From positions 1 through 25,161 of the forward strand of contig JAEZLJ010000063.1 in assembly GCA_023415275.1 (NCBI GenBank): 25,161 nt of DNA, given 5' to 3'. This DNA is from Bacteroidota bacterium. GTDB taxonomy: Bacteria; Bacteroidota; Bacteroidia; Chitinophagales; Chitinophagaceae. Positions within the stretch are counted from its first letter, which is position 1. Every line of letters starts with the position of its first letter. This document shows, piece after piece, positions 8,090 through 15,782 of the stretch. Under the pieces are notes generated by a model. It was not told the DNA's origin and searched no databases. It was given only the letters and a program-made list of their open reading frames with translations. Both the position numbers and the translations under genes were made by a program.

Positions 8090-8539
8090 TTAAGCTATTT
8101 CTATGTTCCTTGGGGGCTTTTGTTTTGCTTGCTCTTTTTTAGGGATCACCAGGTTTAAAACTCCACTCTCATACCTTGCCTGGATTTTATCTGAATCAAC
8201 CACGTCTTTAGGCAATTGGAAACTGCGTTGGAAAGACTGGTAGCTAAATTCCTGCCTTGTATATCTTTCACCTTCTTTCATCTCGTTCCTGTCTTCCTTC
8301 TCACTGCTGATGGTCAGAAGGTTTCCATCCAATTCAATTTTAAAATCTTCCTTTTTCATACCGGGGGCAGCCATTTCCACCACAAAATTGTCGTTGGTTT
8401 CACGAATATTCACTGAAGGCAAGGTGGTATTGGTGGCAGAGTTATTTACCAGTCCCCAATTAAAAAGATCTCTATGTAAAAGATCATCAAAAATGCTGTT
8501 CATGGCTGGGAAAGAACTGTTTCTTTTAATGATTGACAT
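8090..8539 (-). CDS. Small heat shock protein, Hsp20/alpha-crystallin family
   Basis: The 149-residue protein is a typical small heat shock chaperone, which holds unfolding proteins for refolding by ATP-dependent chaperones in the cytosol. The alpha-crystallin domain runs from about residue 40 to 135. It includes VEMAAPGMKKEDFKIELDGN and the conserved ESGVLNLVIPKKE near the end. The C-terminal IEI (I-x-I) oligomerisation motif is present in the final residues NIEIA. The N-terminus (FPAMNSIFDDLLHRDLFNWG) is the usual amphipathic arm. It has a strong Shine-Dalgarno, rare in this window, and its own terminator. Confidence 0.96.
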   Translation of the reverse strand: MSIIKRNSSFPAMNSIFDDLLHRDLFNWGLVNNSATNTTLPSVNIRETNDNFVVEMAAPGMKKEDFKIELDGNLLTISSEKEDRNEMKEGERYTRQEFSYQSFQRSFQLPKDVVDSDKIQARYESGVLNLVIPKKEQAKQKPPRNIEIA

Positions 8540-8544
8540 AAGAA

Positions 8545-8549
8545 CCTCC
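8545..8549 (-). promoter_or_regulatory. Strong Shine-Dalgarno of the hsp20 gene
   Basis: On the minus strand GGAGG lies 5 bases before the ATG. Nearly all other genes in this window have no Shine-Dalgarno, as is normal in Bacteroidota, so this one stands out and supports the start at 8539. Confidence 0.8.
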
Positions 8550-8657
8550 GTTTTATTGGTTATTATATTTTAAAAGCAACAGTGCTTCCCGATCAATCAG
8601 AATGCCATGACAGGTAAATCTGATTTTTTTTCAGTTATCCTGAAAACTTGTCCTGGT

Positions 8658-9233
8658 TCAGGGAGTTCCTTCTGTAATATTATCATTATCTGCGCTGCCC
8701 AGGCTGTAATCATTATTCTCTTCATCTTCTTCACCAATTCTTTCATTGGCATCATCAATCTCAGCCCCCGGCACATCAAGGTCGCTTGCTGTTCTCACTT
8801 CGCCGAAGCTTCTTTCATTCAATGGCGCATTCTGAAAGTCTGTATTATCCATCCTGGCATCTACCAGGTTGTTTTCATCGCGGGTGGGCATATAGTCTAT
8901 ATTCTCCAATGCCTTTCTTTCGCCCCTGCTTACATCTCCCACTGTTCCGGGCGTAAGGTCTTCACTGTCATCAAGATCAAAAACTCCCACACCTTCTTCA
9001 TCGTCAGAGGCAATGGTAGTGTCGCCGAGCGCCCCTATAGGTGGAGCATTGACAAACTCCTGGCCTGGAATATCTTTCACATCCGGAAGATCTATAAACA
9101 CTTCCTCGGTTCTCATCTCTTCTCTGTCCCTTGGAGAATCAGGAAGGTCATTTGGAATTGATGAGTCACCTTCCAACCGGTTATTGCCGGGCTCTCTTTC
9201 TCCCCTGGGCGTATTATTTCGTTGATTATCCAT
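8658..9233 (-). CDS. Acidic, intrinsically disordered hypothetical protein
   Basis: The 191-residue protein is rich in Asp, Glu, Asn and Gly, with no hydrophobic core, signal peptide or membrane segment. It should be largely disordered and cytosolic. The N-terminal third is polar (MDNQRNNTPRGEREPGNNRL). The C-terminus carries DVPGAEIDDANERIGEEDEE followed by NNDYSLG, which from memory recurs in acidic Bacteroidota hypotheticals and so looks like a real conserved motif. The function is unknown. It lies between a terminator and hsp20 on the same strand, so it may be expressed with stress genes. A 184-codon opposite-strand reading frame covers part of the same DNA and is judged a shadow. Confidence 0.75.
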   Translation of the reverse strand: MDNQRNNTPRGEREPGNNRLEGDSSIPNDLPDSPRDREEMRTEEVFIDLPDVKDIPGQEFVNAPPIGALGDTTIASDDEEGVGVFDLDDSEDLTPGTVGDVSRGERKALENIDYMPTRDENNLVDARMDNTDFQNAPLNERSFGEVRTASDLDVPGAEIDDANERIGEEDEENNDYSLGSADNDNITEGTP

Positions 9234-9275
9234 ATCTGTAAGTTTATACAGATACTTGAAAATTTTATGCCGTGC

Positions 9276-9301
9276 AAAAAAATACCAGCTAAGCGCTGGT
9301 A
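9276..9301 (-). terminator. Intrinsic terminator downstream of the 111-aa hypothetical gene
   Basis: TACCAGC (9283-9289) pairs with GCTGGTA (9295-9301) around a 5-base loop. On the minus strand the stem is followed by seven T. It ends the transcript of the hypothetical gene at 9333 and separates it from the acidic-protein gene. Confidence 0.85.
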
Positions 9302-9332
9302 AACAAGTTTCAATAGCAGTTGTAAAATGAAA

Positions 9333-9668
9333 TTAAATCAGAACTTCTATGTCATTAATCTCTGTCAACAGGTCGTTGCCGCGGTATATCTTGATGGAAT
9401 TATAGCTGTTCAGCGTGGCAAGCTTTTCCGAATAAACCACTTCAGCTTCATTAGCGCCACTTATAGAAGCACTCAATTCAACATTTAATATTAATGTTTG
9501 CGGGTCATTTTCCTGCGTGCTTTTTATAAAAAAAGGATGATGCGAAGGCTTAGAAACAGGTACTTCTCCCAATATATAAAGGGTGCCAAAACTGTCTGAC
9601 TCTTCATGATCGAATTCGATCCATGCTTCCCAAAGGTCTATTTCTGAAAGAAGTGTATTGTTAATCAT
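9333..9668 (-). CDS. Hypothetical protein, 111 aa
   Basis: I do not recognise this protein. From the ATG at 9668 it is 111 residues (MINNTLLSEIDLWEAWIEFD onward), acidic, without signal peptide or membrane helix. Alternating hydrophobic patches (FGTLYILGEVPV, TLILNVELSAS, SIKIYRGNDLLTEINDIEVL) suggest an all-beta small domain. An upstream extension to 9776 is possible, but it would run through a hairpin (9724-9741) and reads unlike protein, so the shorter form is preferred. It lies 121 bases downstream of the aminotransferase gene on the same strand and is followed by a good terminator, which supports it as a real gene. Confidence 0.7.
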   Translation of the reverse strand: MINNTLLSEIDLWEAWIEFDHEESDSFGTLYILGEVPVSKPSHHPFFIKSTQENDPQTLILNVELSASISGANEAEVVYSEKLATLNSYNSIKIYRGNDLLTEINDIEVLI

Positions 9669-9789
9669 GTAAGCAAGGTATATAACCCCGCTAAGTTGGC
9701 ATTGCGTAAAACACCCAATTATGACCCGTTTTTTAACGGGTAAATGGATTGGATACATTAATTCATTCAAAATCAATAATTAAGTTAGA

Positions 9790-10605
9790 TCAATAGAGGT
9801 TTATCATATCCCTCAAAGCTATTGTAATGGGGCCAGGACGACCATTGCCTACTGGTGTTTGGTTGATGCTGGTCACAGGCATAATTCCTTTGGTAGTGCT
9901 GGTGATGAAGGCCTCGCTGGCTTGCAGGGCCTCTTCCGGTGTAATGACTTTCTCCTGGATCTCAAATTGGCTATTGCCAGCCTTCAGGATGCGTGACCTG
10001 GTCACTCCTTTCAGGACATTTTCCCTGGGAGTTTGAATCACACCATTTTGGGTAACAATGAAAAAGTTGGAACGTGGACATTCGGTAATGTATCCATCCC
10101 GGAAGTATAGTACGTCATTAACCCCTTTTGTATGAATATAGGGCTGAAGCCATATTTCCATAAGGTAATCAATGGTCTTGGCTTCAGGTAATTGGCGCTG
10201 GTAAGGATATAAGGCCAGCGATATGCCTTGGTTGTATTTATGGCTGTCAGGTTCAGTATATGGTTGCTCTGAAATGATGAGGTTTGGCTGATCTACTGAA
10301 TATCCTGTTTCTGAATATCCGCCTGTAACCGTAATCCTTATAGCTGAATCAGTCATTTTGTTTTTAACAATCAGTGATTCTATTAGCGATTTTATTGTTT
10401 CCCGTTCATGGGGCATGGTAATATGCATGATAGCTGCCGAACGATACAATCGGTCAAGGTGGTCTTCCACAAAAAGGGGTACCTGGTTTTTAACTTTGAA
10501 AAAGTCAAAAAAGCCATATCCTCTTTGTATGGCCAGGTCGCGATGATATAGTAGGGCATTTTCATCCTTTACAAAATCATCATTGATATATACATAGGAG
10601 CTCAT
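9790..10605 (-). CDS. Class IV aminotransferase (BCAT / aminodeoxychorismate lyase-like)
   Basis: The 271-residue protein is a PLP-dependent fold-type IV enzyme. The N-terminal half has the family's HRDLAIQRGYGFFDFFKVKN (21-40). The likely Schiff-base lysine is Lys143 in EAKTIDYLMEIW. The conserved acidic residue and Ser-Asn appear in YITECPRSNFFIV (about 172-184), and the phosphate-binding STTKGIMPVTSI follows near the C-terminus. Branched-chain aminotransferase, D-amino acid aminotransferase and 4-amino-4-deoxychorismate lyase share this fold; the sequence alone does not decide among them. The ATG at 10605 is preferred over a TTG two codons upstream. It is divergent from the DUF892 gene. 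Confidence 0.9.
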   Translation of the reverse strand: MSSYVYINDDFVKDENALLYHRDLAIQRGYGFFDFFKVKNQVPLFVEDHLDRLYRSAAIMHITMPHERETIKSLIESLIVKNKMTDSAIRITVTGGYSETGYSVDQPNLIISEQPYTEPDSHKYNQGISLALYPYQRQLPEAKTIDYLMEIWLQPYIHTKGVNDVLYFRDGYITECPRSNFFIVTQNGVIQTPRENVLKGVTRSRILKAGNSQFEIQEKVITPEEALQASEAFITSTTKGIMPVTSINQTPVGNGRPGPITIALRDMINLY

Positions 10606-10777
10606 TTTCAATCTGATCTAAAAGGTTTGATAGTTTACAATATAAAAGTTACCACGATATACGAACTGATTATTTTGTTCGAAGGAGTACTAGGTTACTT
10701 ATTAATCCAAAAAAGAAAACTTATTTAATTCATAGATGCGGCATAAGATTTATAGCAATAATATTAAATCCCTTTTT

Positions 10778-11641
10778 ATGGATAAAATGAATGATCTCAT
10801 GGACCTGCTAAAACATGAAGTGCAGGATTTGTATTCAGTAGAAGAGCAAATTATTACTGCCATGCCCTTAATGATTGAAAAAGCCAGTAACCTCGAGTTA
10901 AAGAAGGCTTTGCAGAACCATTTGAAAGTAACCCAGAAGCAACTATCAAGGCTGGAACAGGTACAGAATATGTTGGGCATTGAGCAGGATAATGAAGAAA
11001 AGAAAGGCTTATTCAGCCGCCTTTTTAAAAGCAAACAGGTTTGTAAAGGCATGCAGGGAATTATAGAGGAAGGAAATAAGATCATGAAGGAAGATATGGA
11101 TTCAGATGTCCTTGATGCTGCCATTATCGCCAGCGCTCAAAAAATAGAGCATTACGAGATATGCGGGTATGGAACGTCAAGGACCTATGCCAGCGAGCTA
11201 GGGTTGACTGACATTTCCCAAATGCTGGAAACCACACTGAATGAAGAATATGAAGCTGATGACCTGTTGACACAATTAGCAGTGACACGAATCAACAGGG
11301 AAGCGGAAAGAAACGTGGCAATGAAAAGCAGTGGTGAACAGGCAGGTGGGCAAAGACAAGGTTCAACCCAGAGAACTAAAAAGAAGGAACCTGAGATGGA
11401 AATGGCATCCAACTCTCGCAAAGGAGTCACCTCACGCACCAGTAAAACCCAGCGTGGAAATGGTGCTCCTGAAAATAAAGAGGTCACCAGGTCTGCTTCA
11501 GCACCGGGACGTTCATCCGCCTCCAAAAAAACTGCTGTAAGCCGGGTGAAGTCTGGTTCCGGTTCCGGCGAGTCAAAGCGCAATGAATCTAACAGAGGTA
11601 TGGGTGGAAGAAGTGCTTCCAATAGTTCAAGAACACGTTAA
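10778..11641 (+). CDS. DUF892 (YciE/YciF-type) ferritin-like protein with long basic tail
   Basis: The first ~175 residues form a DUF892 ferritin-like four-helix bundle. MDLLKHEVQDLYSVEEQIIT opens helix 1, the iron-type acidic residues recur in later helices (EHLE-type positions such as KIEHYEICGYGT), and it ends at DDLLTQLAVTRINREAERN. Family members are stress-induced in enterobacteria. The last ~110 residues are low-complexity and strongly basic, rich in Ser, Arg, Lys, Thr and Gly, and end RSASNSSRTR; most DUF892 proteins lack this. Such a tail could bind nucleic acid, as in some Dps proteins, but that is inference. The ATG at 10778 gives the canonical start; an in-frame ATG at 10736 would add 14 untypical residues. 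A good terminator follows. Confidence 0.88.
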   Translation: MDKMNDLMDLLKHEVQDLYSVEEQIITAMPLMIEKASNLELKKALQNHLKVTQKQLSRLEQVQNMLGIEQDNEEKKGLFSRLFKSKQVCKGMQGIIEEGNKIMKEDMDSDVLDAAIIASAQKIEHYEICGYGTSRTYASELGLTDISQMLETTLNEEYEADDLLTQLAVTRINREAERNVAMKSSGEQAGGQRQGSTQRTKKKEPEMEMASNSRKGVTSRTSKTQRGNGAPENKEVTRSASAPGRSSASKKTAVSRVKSGSGSGESKRNESNRGMGGRSASNSSRTR

Positions 11642-11673
11642 GAAGCTATGCAATAACTGGTCTCTTACAAAGC

Positions 11674-11701
11674 GCCGTCTCCGGTTAGGGGACGGCTTTT
11701 T
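11674..11701 (+). terminator. Intrinsic terminator of the DUF892 gene
   Basis: GCCGTC (11674-11679) pairs with GACGGC (11691-11696). Three further pairs (one G-T) close a GGTTA loop, and five T follow. It lies 32 bases past the stop codon. Confidence 0.88.
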
Positions 11702-11711
11702 ATTAACTGCC

Positions 11712-12312
11712 TTAAGGCCCTAAAAGAATTCCAATGGAAAGGTTGGAAGGATTTAATCTTATTCCCCTCCTGGTGCCTGCCGGGTAAATAGAATAGGCCA
11801 TGAATGGTCCGAGAGAAAAATAATCGGAGAATTTATGCTGGAAGCCACATCGGATGTATCCACCAATGGTATTCCTTTTAATCATAGGTGCAGGATTATA
11901 ATAAGGAGTAAAACCAGTATAAATAAAACTAACTCCGGCAGCATACTGAAGCCTGTTGGACCCATATAGTCTCCTTTGACCAAGGCCGGCATATAGTGTT
12001 ACTATCTCGGAACCTGTGTTGGGTGGTTGAAATAAATTTCCTGCCTGGCCATCCTCGTATTTATCCTTTGCGGGGCTAATGGCTGCCGTAAAACCCCAAT
12101 CGAAACACAGATTGCTTCCATTCAGTTTATGCATCATAGATAAGCCTGCCATATAATTTACAGTATAAGGTCTAAAGCTGAATTCATGATATGAATTCCA
12201 ACAGGCATATGAAAATGAAAGCTTGGTTCCAGCTGTTCCTGCGCATAAGCATGCCCTTTGCATACCAGGAAAACAACGGAAATAAACAGGATTGTTTTTT
12301 TGTTGCGATCAT
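11712..12312 (-). pseudogene. Probable outer-membrane beta-barrel protein gene, broken by two frameshifts
   Basis: The body (minus strand, open frame 11712-12263) reads as an outer-membrane barrel: alternating aromatic strands such as YMAGLSMMHKL, IVTLYAGLGQRRLYG, LQYAAGVSFIYTGFTPYY and FSLGPFMAYSIYPAGTRRG, ending near the C-terminus as porin-like strands do. Its own first codons do not encode a signal peptide. One does lie directly upstream in a second frame: KTILFISVVFLVCKGHAYA followed by QEQ, with an A-x-A cleavage site near 12242. That frame has no start codon. An ATG at 12312 in the third frame joins it if one base is added in the seven-A run (plus-strand 12295-12301). A second shift is needed between about 12240 and 12165, where a GAATTCAT/ATGAATTC hairpin sits (12180-12198). 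Either the gene is decayed or the sequence has errors. Confidence 0.65.
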
Positions 12313-12518
12313 TTCAAAGCGTTTATCTAATTTGATCCATTGAAAGATAAAAAGTAATGAGGGTTATCATGGATATTGCTGACTATACTCAATCATTGGT
12401 TTTTAATGCTTCTTTTCCTTTCAATGGTTGAGTTTTGATTGAAGGCATTCAGCCAGTTAAACCTCAGCACTTGATTTGCCTGTAATACAGAACTGGCAAC
12501 AGATTCAGGGCTATTTAA

Positions 12519-12526
12519 TAACTTTG
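12519..12526 (+). promoter_or_regulatory. Candidate -7 element for the DoxX gene
   Basis: TAACTTTG matches the Bacteroidota -7 consensus TAnnTTTG exactly and lies 11 bases before the DoxX start codon. A TTTG occurs at 12475-12478, but about 40 bases away, longer than the usual 19-20 base spacing. The leader would be very short. Confidence 0.35.
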
Positions 12527-12537
12527 GAATAAAATAG

Positions 12538-12978
12538 ATGATCATGAATATTACCACTAGGATTTCAAGGTGGAGACATTCCTATCCATCATTTATTTTA
12601 CTGATAGCCAGGATCATCCTGGGTATTATCCTGATTGCAAAAGGTATTTTCTTTATCAGTCATGCACAACAATTGAAAGACCTGATACTTACCAGCCGGT
12701 TCTCAGGCTGGGTTGGTTTTTTAACTGCGTATGTAACATTTGCACACCTCTTTGGTGGAGTCTTTATCATAATTGGATTATTCACCCGTATGGCTGCACT
12801 TATCCAGGTGCCAGTCTTGTTAGGTGCTCTTTTCTTCATTTTGCCCGTTCATGAAATAAATGATATGGGTTCAGACATTATTCTGTCTTTAATAGTACTT
12901 GGCCTGTTGGTCTATGTTTTAAGAAAGGGGAGTGGGACAATTTCTATGGATGATTATTTAAAACATCATCTTCTTTAA
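12538..12978 (+). CDS. DoxX-like membrane protein
   Basis: The 146-residue protein has four hydrophobic helices in the DoxX arrangement: ILLIARIILGIILIAKGIFF, then FLTAYVTFAHLFGGVFIIIG, then TRMAALIQVPVLLGALFFIL, then IILSLIVLGLLVYVLRK. The AHLFGGVFIIIGLFTRMAAL stretch matches the DoxX core G-G--L--G--TR-AA pattern. DoxX proteins occur in membrane redox and oxidative stress complexes, but many paralogs have no known role. Translation could begin at the ATG at 12538 or at the next one, 12544. It precedes the DUF2141 gene by 69 bases on the same strand. Confidence 0.85.
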   Translation: MIMNITTRISRWRHSYPSFILLIARIILGIILIAKGIFFISHAQQLKDLILTSRFSGWVGFLTAYVTFAHLFGGVFIIIGLFTRMAALIQVPVLLGALFFILPVHEINDMGSDIILSLIVLGLLVYVLRKGSGTISMDDYLKHHLL

Positions 12979-13047
12979 CATTTTTAAGGGCGTTGTTCCT
13001 TTGTGGAGTTGGCCAATAATTACTTTCTTTGAACCTGTTATATACAG

Positions 13048-13473
13048 GTGAAACTTATTGTATTATCCATATCATTCCTCTGTAGCGCCGTGACCCTGCA
13101 AGCGCAGAACAAGGTCATTGCCAGTGTTTCCAGGCTTTCCAGTAACCAGGGAGTGTGCAGAGCATGTCTTTTTATCAATGCTGCGTCCTTTGCAAAAATG
13201 GACGCCTTTCAATGCAAGGCGGTTTCTATAGTGGATAAAAAGGCGCAGATCACTTTCCTGGATATACCAAAAGGTAAGTATGCCCTATTCATTTTTCATG
13301 ATGTGAATGAGAATAATAAGCTGGATAAGAATTGGCTGGGCATACCTAAAGAAGGGTATGGTGCTTCACGTAATCAATTGCCATTTGCCGCTGCTCCCGC
13401 GTTTGAGCCTAATAGCTTTATCCTGAATCAAAGGGACTCTCTTTTCCTATCAATACAGTTGCGGAATTTATAG
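13048..13473 (+). CDS. DUF2141 domain exported protein (GTG start)
   Basis: The 141-residue protein begins with a clear Sec signal peptide (MKLIVLSISFLCSAVTLQA, cleaved before QN). It then has the DUF2141 core: a beta-rich domain with FLDIPKGKYALFIFHDVNEN, KLDKNWLGIPKEGYGASRN and a C-terminal strand (LFLSIQLRNL). DUF2141 proteins are exported and of unknown function, common in Bacteroidota and Proteobacteria. The GTG at 13048 is the only possible start, since an in-frame stop lies six codons upstream and the signal peptide begins exactly there. The gene sits 45 bases before the penicillin acylase-type gene, so the two are likely co-transcribed. Confidence 0.88.
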   Translation: MKLIVLSISFLCSAVTLQAQNKVIASVSRLSSNQGVCRACLFINAASFAKMDAFQCKAVSIVDKKAQITFLDIPKGKYALFIFHDVNENNKLDKNWLGIPKEGYGASRNQLPFAAAPAFEPNSFILNQRDSLFLSIQLRNL

Positions 13474-13518
13474 AAGGCTATTATTTTTTCATAGAGGCCC
13501 ATGAATTAAATTGTGCCT

Positions 13519-15711
13519 ATGAAATACTTCCTGCTATTATTTTTTCTACCTGGAGTTGCCTTAGGTCAAACCTTTTCTCCTGCCGAGATCAATCTTTTTA
13601 AGGAACAGGCCAAAAAGGTCACCATTACTATAGACAACTGGGGCATACCCCATATTCATGGAAAATCAGATGCGGATGCAGTGTTTGGGTTGATGTACAC
13701 ACAATGCGATCAAAACTTCTCCAGGGTGGAAAGGAATTATTTGGAGGTCTTCGGAAGACTGGCTGAAGTAGATGGTGAGCAACAGGTATTTGGCGACCTG
13801 CAAATGCAGATGATCTACGATACATTGGCTGCAAAATCAGATTATGTCCGCAGCCCGCAATGGTTGAAAAAGCTTTTGCAAGCCTTTGCCAATGGCATTA
13901 ATTACTACCTGGCACTGCATCCGGAAGTAAAGCCGGCTGTGTTTAAAAGATTTGAGCCCTGGTTTCCGTTAATGTACACCGATGGAAGTATTTCTGCCAC
14001 TCAGATGGGTGGTATCAAGCTACGGGATACCCGTAACCTTTATGCATCTGCTGATGATAAGTCTATGGGCAAGATCCCTTCATACTCTGATTTTTCTCAA
14101 CTACCTCTTACCGGGTCTAACGGGTTTGCCATTGCTCCATCTAAAACTGCATCTAGGAATTCTATACTTTATATAAATCCCCATGTTACTTTTTATTACA
14201 GAACAGAAGCCCACATGATCAGTGATGAAGGATTGAATGTGTATGGAGCAGCCACCTGGGGTAACTTTTTTATTTACCAGGGATTCAATGAGCACTGTGG
14301 TTGGATGCATACGTCCAGTTATGCAGATGTGGCGGACCTTTACCGAGAAAAAATAGTCCATAAGGGCAATGAAATATTTTATGAATACAATGGCCAGCAA
14401 AAGCCGGTGATTGCAAAGCCCATAGTTATGCGCTACAAGAATGATAACGGGATGGCAGAAAGAAAGTTTACAGCTTATTACACACATCATGGGCCTGTGC
14501 TTGGCAGCAGGGAAAACAACTGGTTAAGCCTTAAGGAAAGAAACAGGTCACTGGAAGCACTTGAACAATCATGGTTGCGTACTAAAGCTAAGAGCTTTAA
14601 AGAGTTTAAAACCATTATGGAGCTCCGGTCCAACAATTCTAATAATACTGTTTATGCAGACGATCAAAAGAACATCGCTTATTGGCATGGCAATTTTGTT
14701 CCCATACGTGATCCCAAGGTTGACTGGCAACTGCCTGTGGACGGAACTACTTCGGCTACAGAATGGAAAGGTGTTCATAAACTGAGCGAGATAGTACAAG
14801 TCATTAATCCTGCCAGCGGATATATCCAAAACTGTAATTCCACACCCTTTACATCTGCCGGTGTAAGCAGTCCCCGCAAAAAGGATTACCCGGAATACAT
14901 GGCACCAGATGGTCAAAATGCCAGGGCACTCAACGCGGCCAGGTTGCTGAATGATGCAAAAGATATCACTCTTGACAAGATCATCAACATCGGGTATAGC
15001 CATTACCTTTCAGCTTTTGAATTATTACTGCCTCCCTTATTTAAAGCTTATGATGCAATGCCCGAACAGGATAGTTCAAAAAAGAAGCTGCAGGAAGCCA
15101 TAGAACTCTTAAAGGGTTGGGATCGTAATGCTTCATCCAGCTCAATCGCTACTACATTGGCTGTTGAGTGGGCCACCAACCTGGGTGCATTGGTGCCAGC
15201 ACCCACAACAGATAGAGATGCCACCAATGCCATTGCCAGTTTTAATTGGATAGTTAAGGAAGTGCCTCCTTCCAAAAAATTGGAATTACTTCAAAAAGCC
15301 CTGAAGGATCTGGAAAGCAGGTATGGCAACTGGCATATAGCCTGGGGAGACATCAACCGCTACCAGCGAAATGAAAAAAGCACCAATAATAATTTCGACG
15401 ACAATAAATGGAGCCTGCCGGTAGGCCTGGCATCTGCTACCTGGGGATCATTACCTTCTTTCAACAGCTATAGATTACCTGGTACCATTAAACGTTATGG
15501 AGTTTCAGGCAACAGCTTTATTGCCGCCGTGGAATTTGGTAAAAAACTAAAAGCAAGAACTATCATGACAGGTGGCGAATCTTTTATTCCCGGTTCTGAA
15601 CATTTTACAGACCAGGCAGTAGGATTCATTGATGGAAAATTTAAGGAGGTTAACTTTTACCAGGAAGATATTGTAAAGCATGCAGTCAAAACTTACCACC
15701 CGGGAGAGTGA
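13519..15711 (+). CDS. Penicillin acylase family Ntn hydrolase (exported)
   Basis: The 730-residue precursor has a signal peptide (MKYFLLLFFLPGVALG). A small-subunit region follows with TIDNWGIPHIHGKSDADAVF, typical of the alpha chain of penicillin/cephalosporin/AHL acylases. Autocleavage would expose Ser200 in LPLTGSNGFAIAPSKT, the N-terminal nucleophile of the beta chain. Downstream NPHVTFYYRTEAHMIS and FIYQGFNEHCGWMHTS carry further conserved positions (GxNEHxGW), and the oxyanion-type Asn region continues after it. Members hydrolyse amide bonds in beta-lactams, acyl-homoserine lactones or other N-acyl compounds; the substrate is not predictable here. It is full length and would act in the periplasm. 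A GTG two codons upstream is less likely as the start. Confidence 0.92.
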   Translation: MKYFLLLFFLPGVALGQTFSPAEINLFKEQAKKVTITIDNWGIPHIHGKSDADAVFGLMYTQCDQNFSRVERNYLEVFGRLAEVDGEQQVFGDLQMQMIYDTLAAKSDYVRSPQWLKKLLQAFANGINYYLALHPEVKPAVFKRFEPWFPLMYTDGSISATQMGGIKLRDTRNLYASADDKSMGKIPSYSDFSQLPLTGSNGFAIAPSKTASRNSILYINPHVTFYYRTEAHMISDEGLNVYGAATWGNFFIYQGFNEHCGWMHTSSYADVADLYREKIVHKGNEIFYEYNGQQKPVIAKPIVMRYKNDNGMAERKFTAYYTHHGPVLGSRENNWLSLKERNRSLEALEQSWLRTKAKSFKEFKTIMELRSNNSNNTVYADDQKNIAYWHGNFVPIRDPKVDWQLPVDGTTSATEWKGVHKLSEIVQVINPASGYIQNCNSTPFTSAGVSSPRKKDYPEYMAPDGQNARALNAARLLNDAKDITLDKIINIGYSHYLSAFELLLPPLFKAYDAMPEQDSSKKKLQEAIELLKGWDRNASSSSIATTLAVEWATNLGALVPAPTTDRDATNAIASFNWIVKEVPPSKKLELLQKALKDLESRYGNWHIAWGDINRYQRNEKSTNNNFDDNKWSLPVGLASATWGSLPSFNSYRLPGTIKRYGVSGNSFIAAVEFGKKLKARTIMTGGESFIPGSEHFTDQAVGFIDGKFKEVNFYQEDIVKHAVKTYHPGE

Positions 15712-15782
15712 TCCTGCACTTAACATTATTACTGGAGTAAATATTACTGTTTCTGCCGAATGATACTTTTTGGGAAGTGTAA

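Noticed and set aside
8628..8646. TTTTCAG/CTGAAAA hairpin just after the acidic-protein gene as its terminator
   Set aside because: On the gene's own (minus) strand the stem is followed by A, not T, so it lacks the intrinsic terminator tail; the stem is only 7 bp and AT-rich.
8607..9161. 184-codon open frame on the plus strand opposite the acidic protein gene
   Set aside because: It has scattered Cys, Trp and His with no domain pattern, and it mirrors the low-complexity acidic gene, whose minus-strand protein has a coherent motif-bearing tail.
11185..11622. 145-codon open frame on the minus strand opposite the DUF892 tail
   Set aside because: It is antisense to a recognisable family gene and arises from the Ser/Arg-rich composition of that tail; no start signal or domain.
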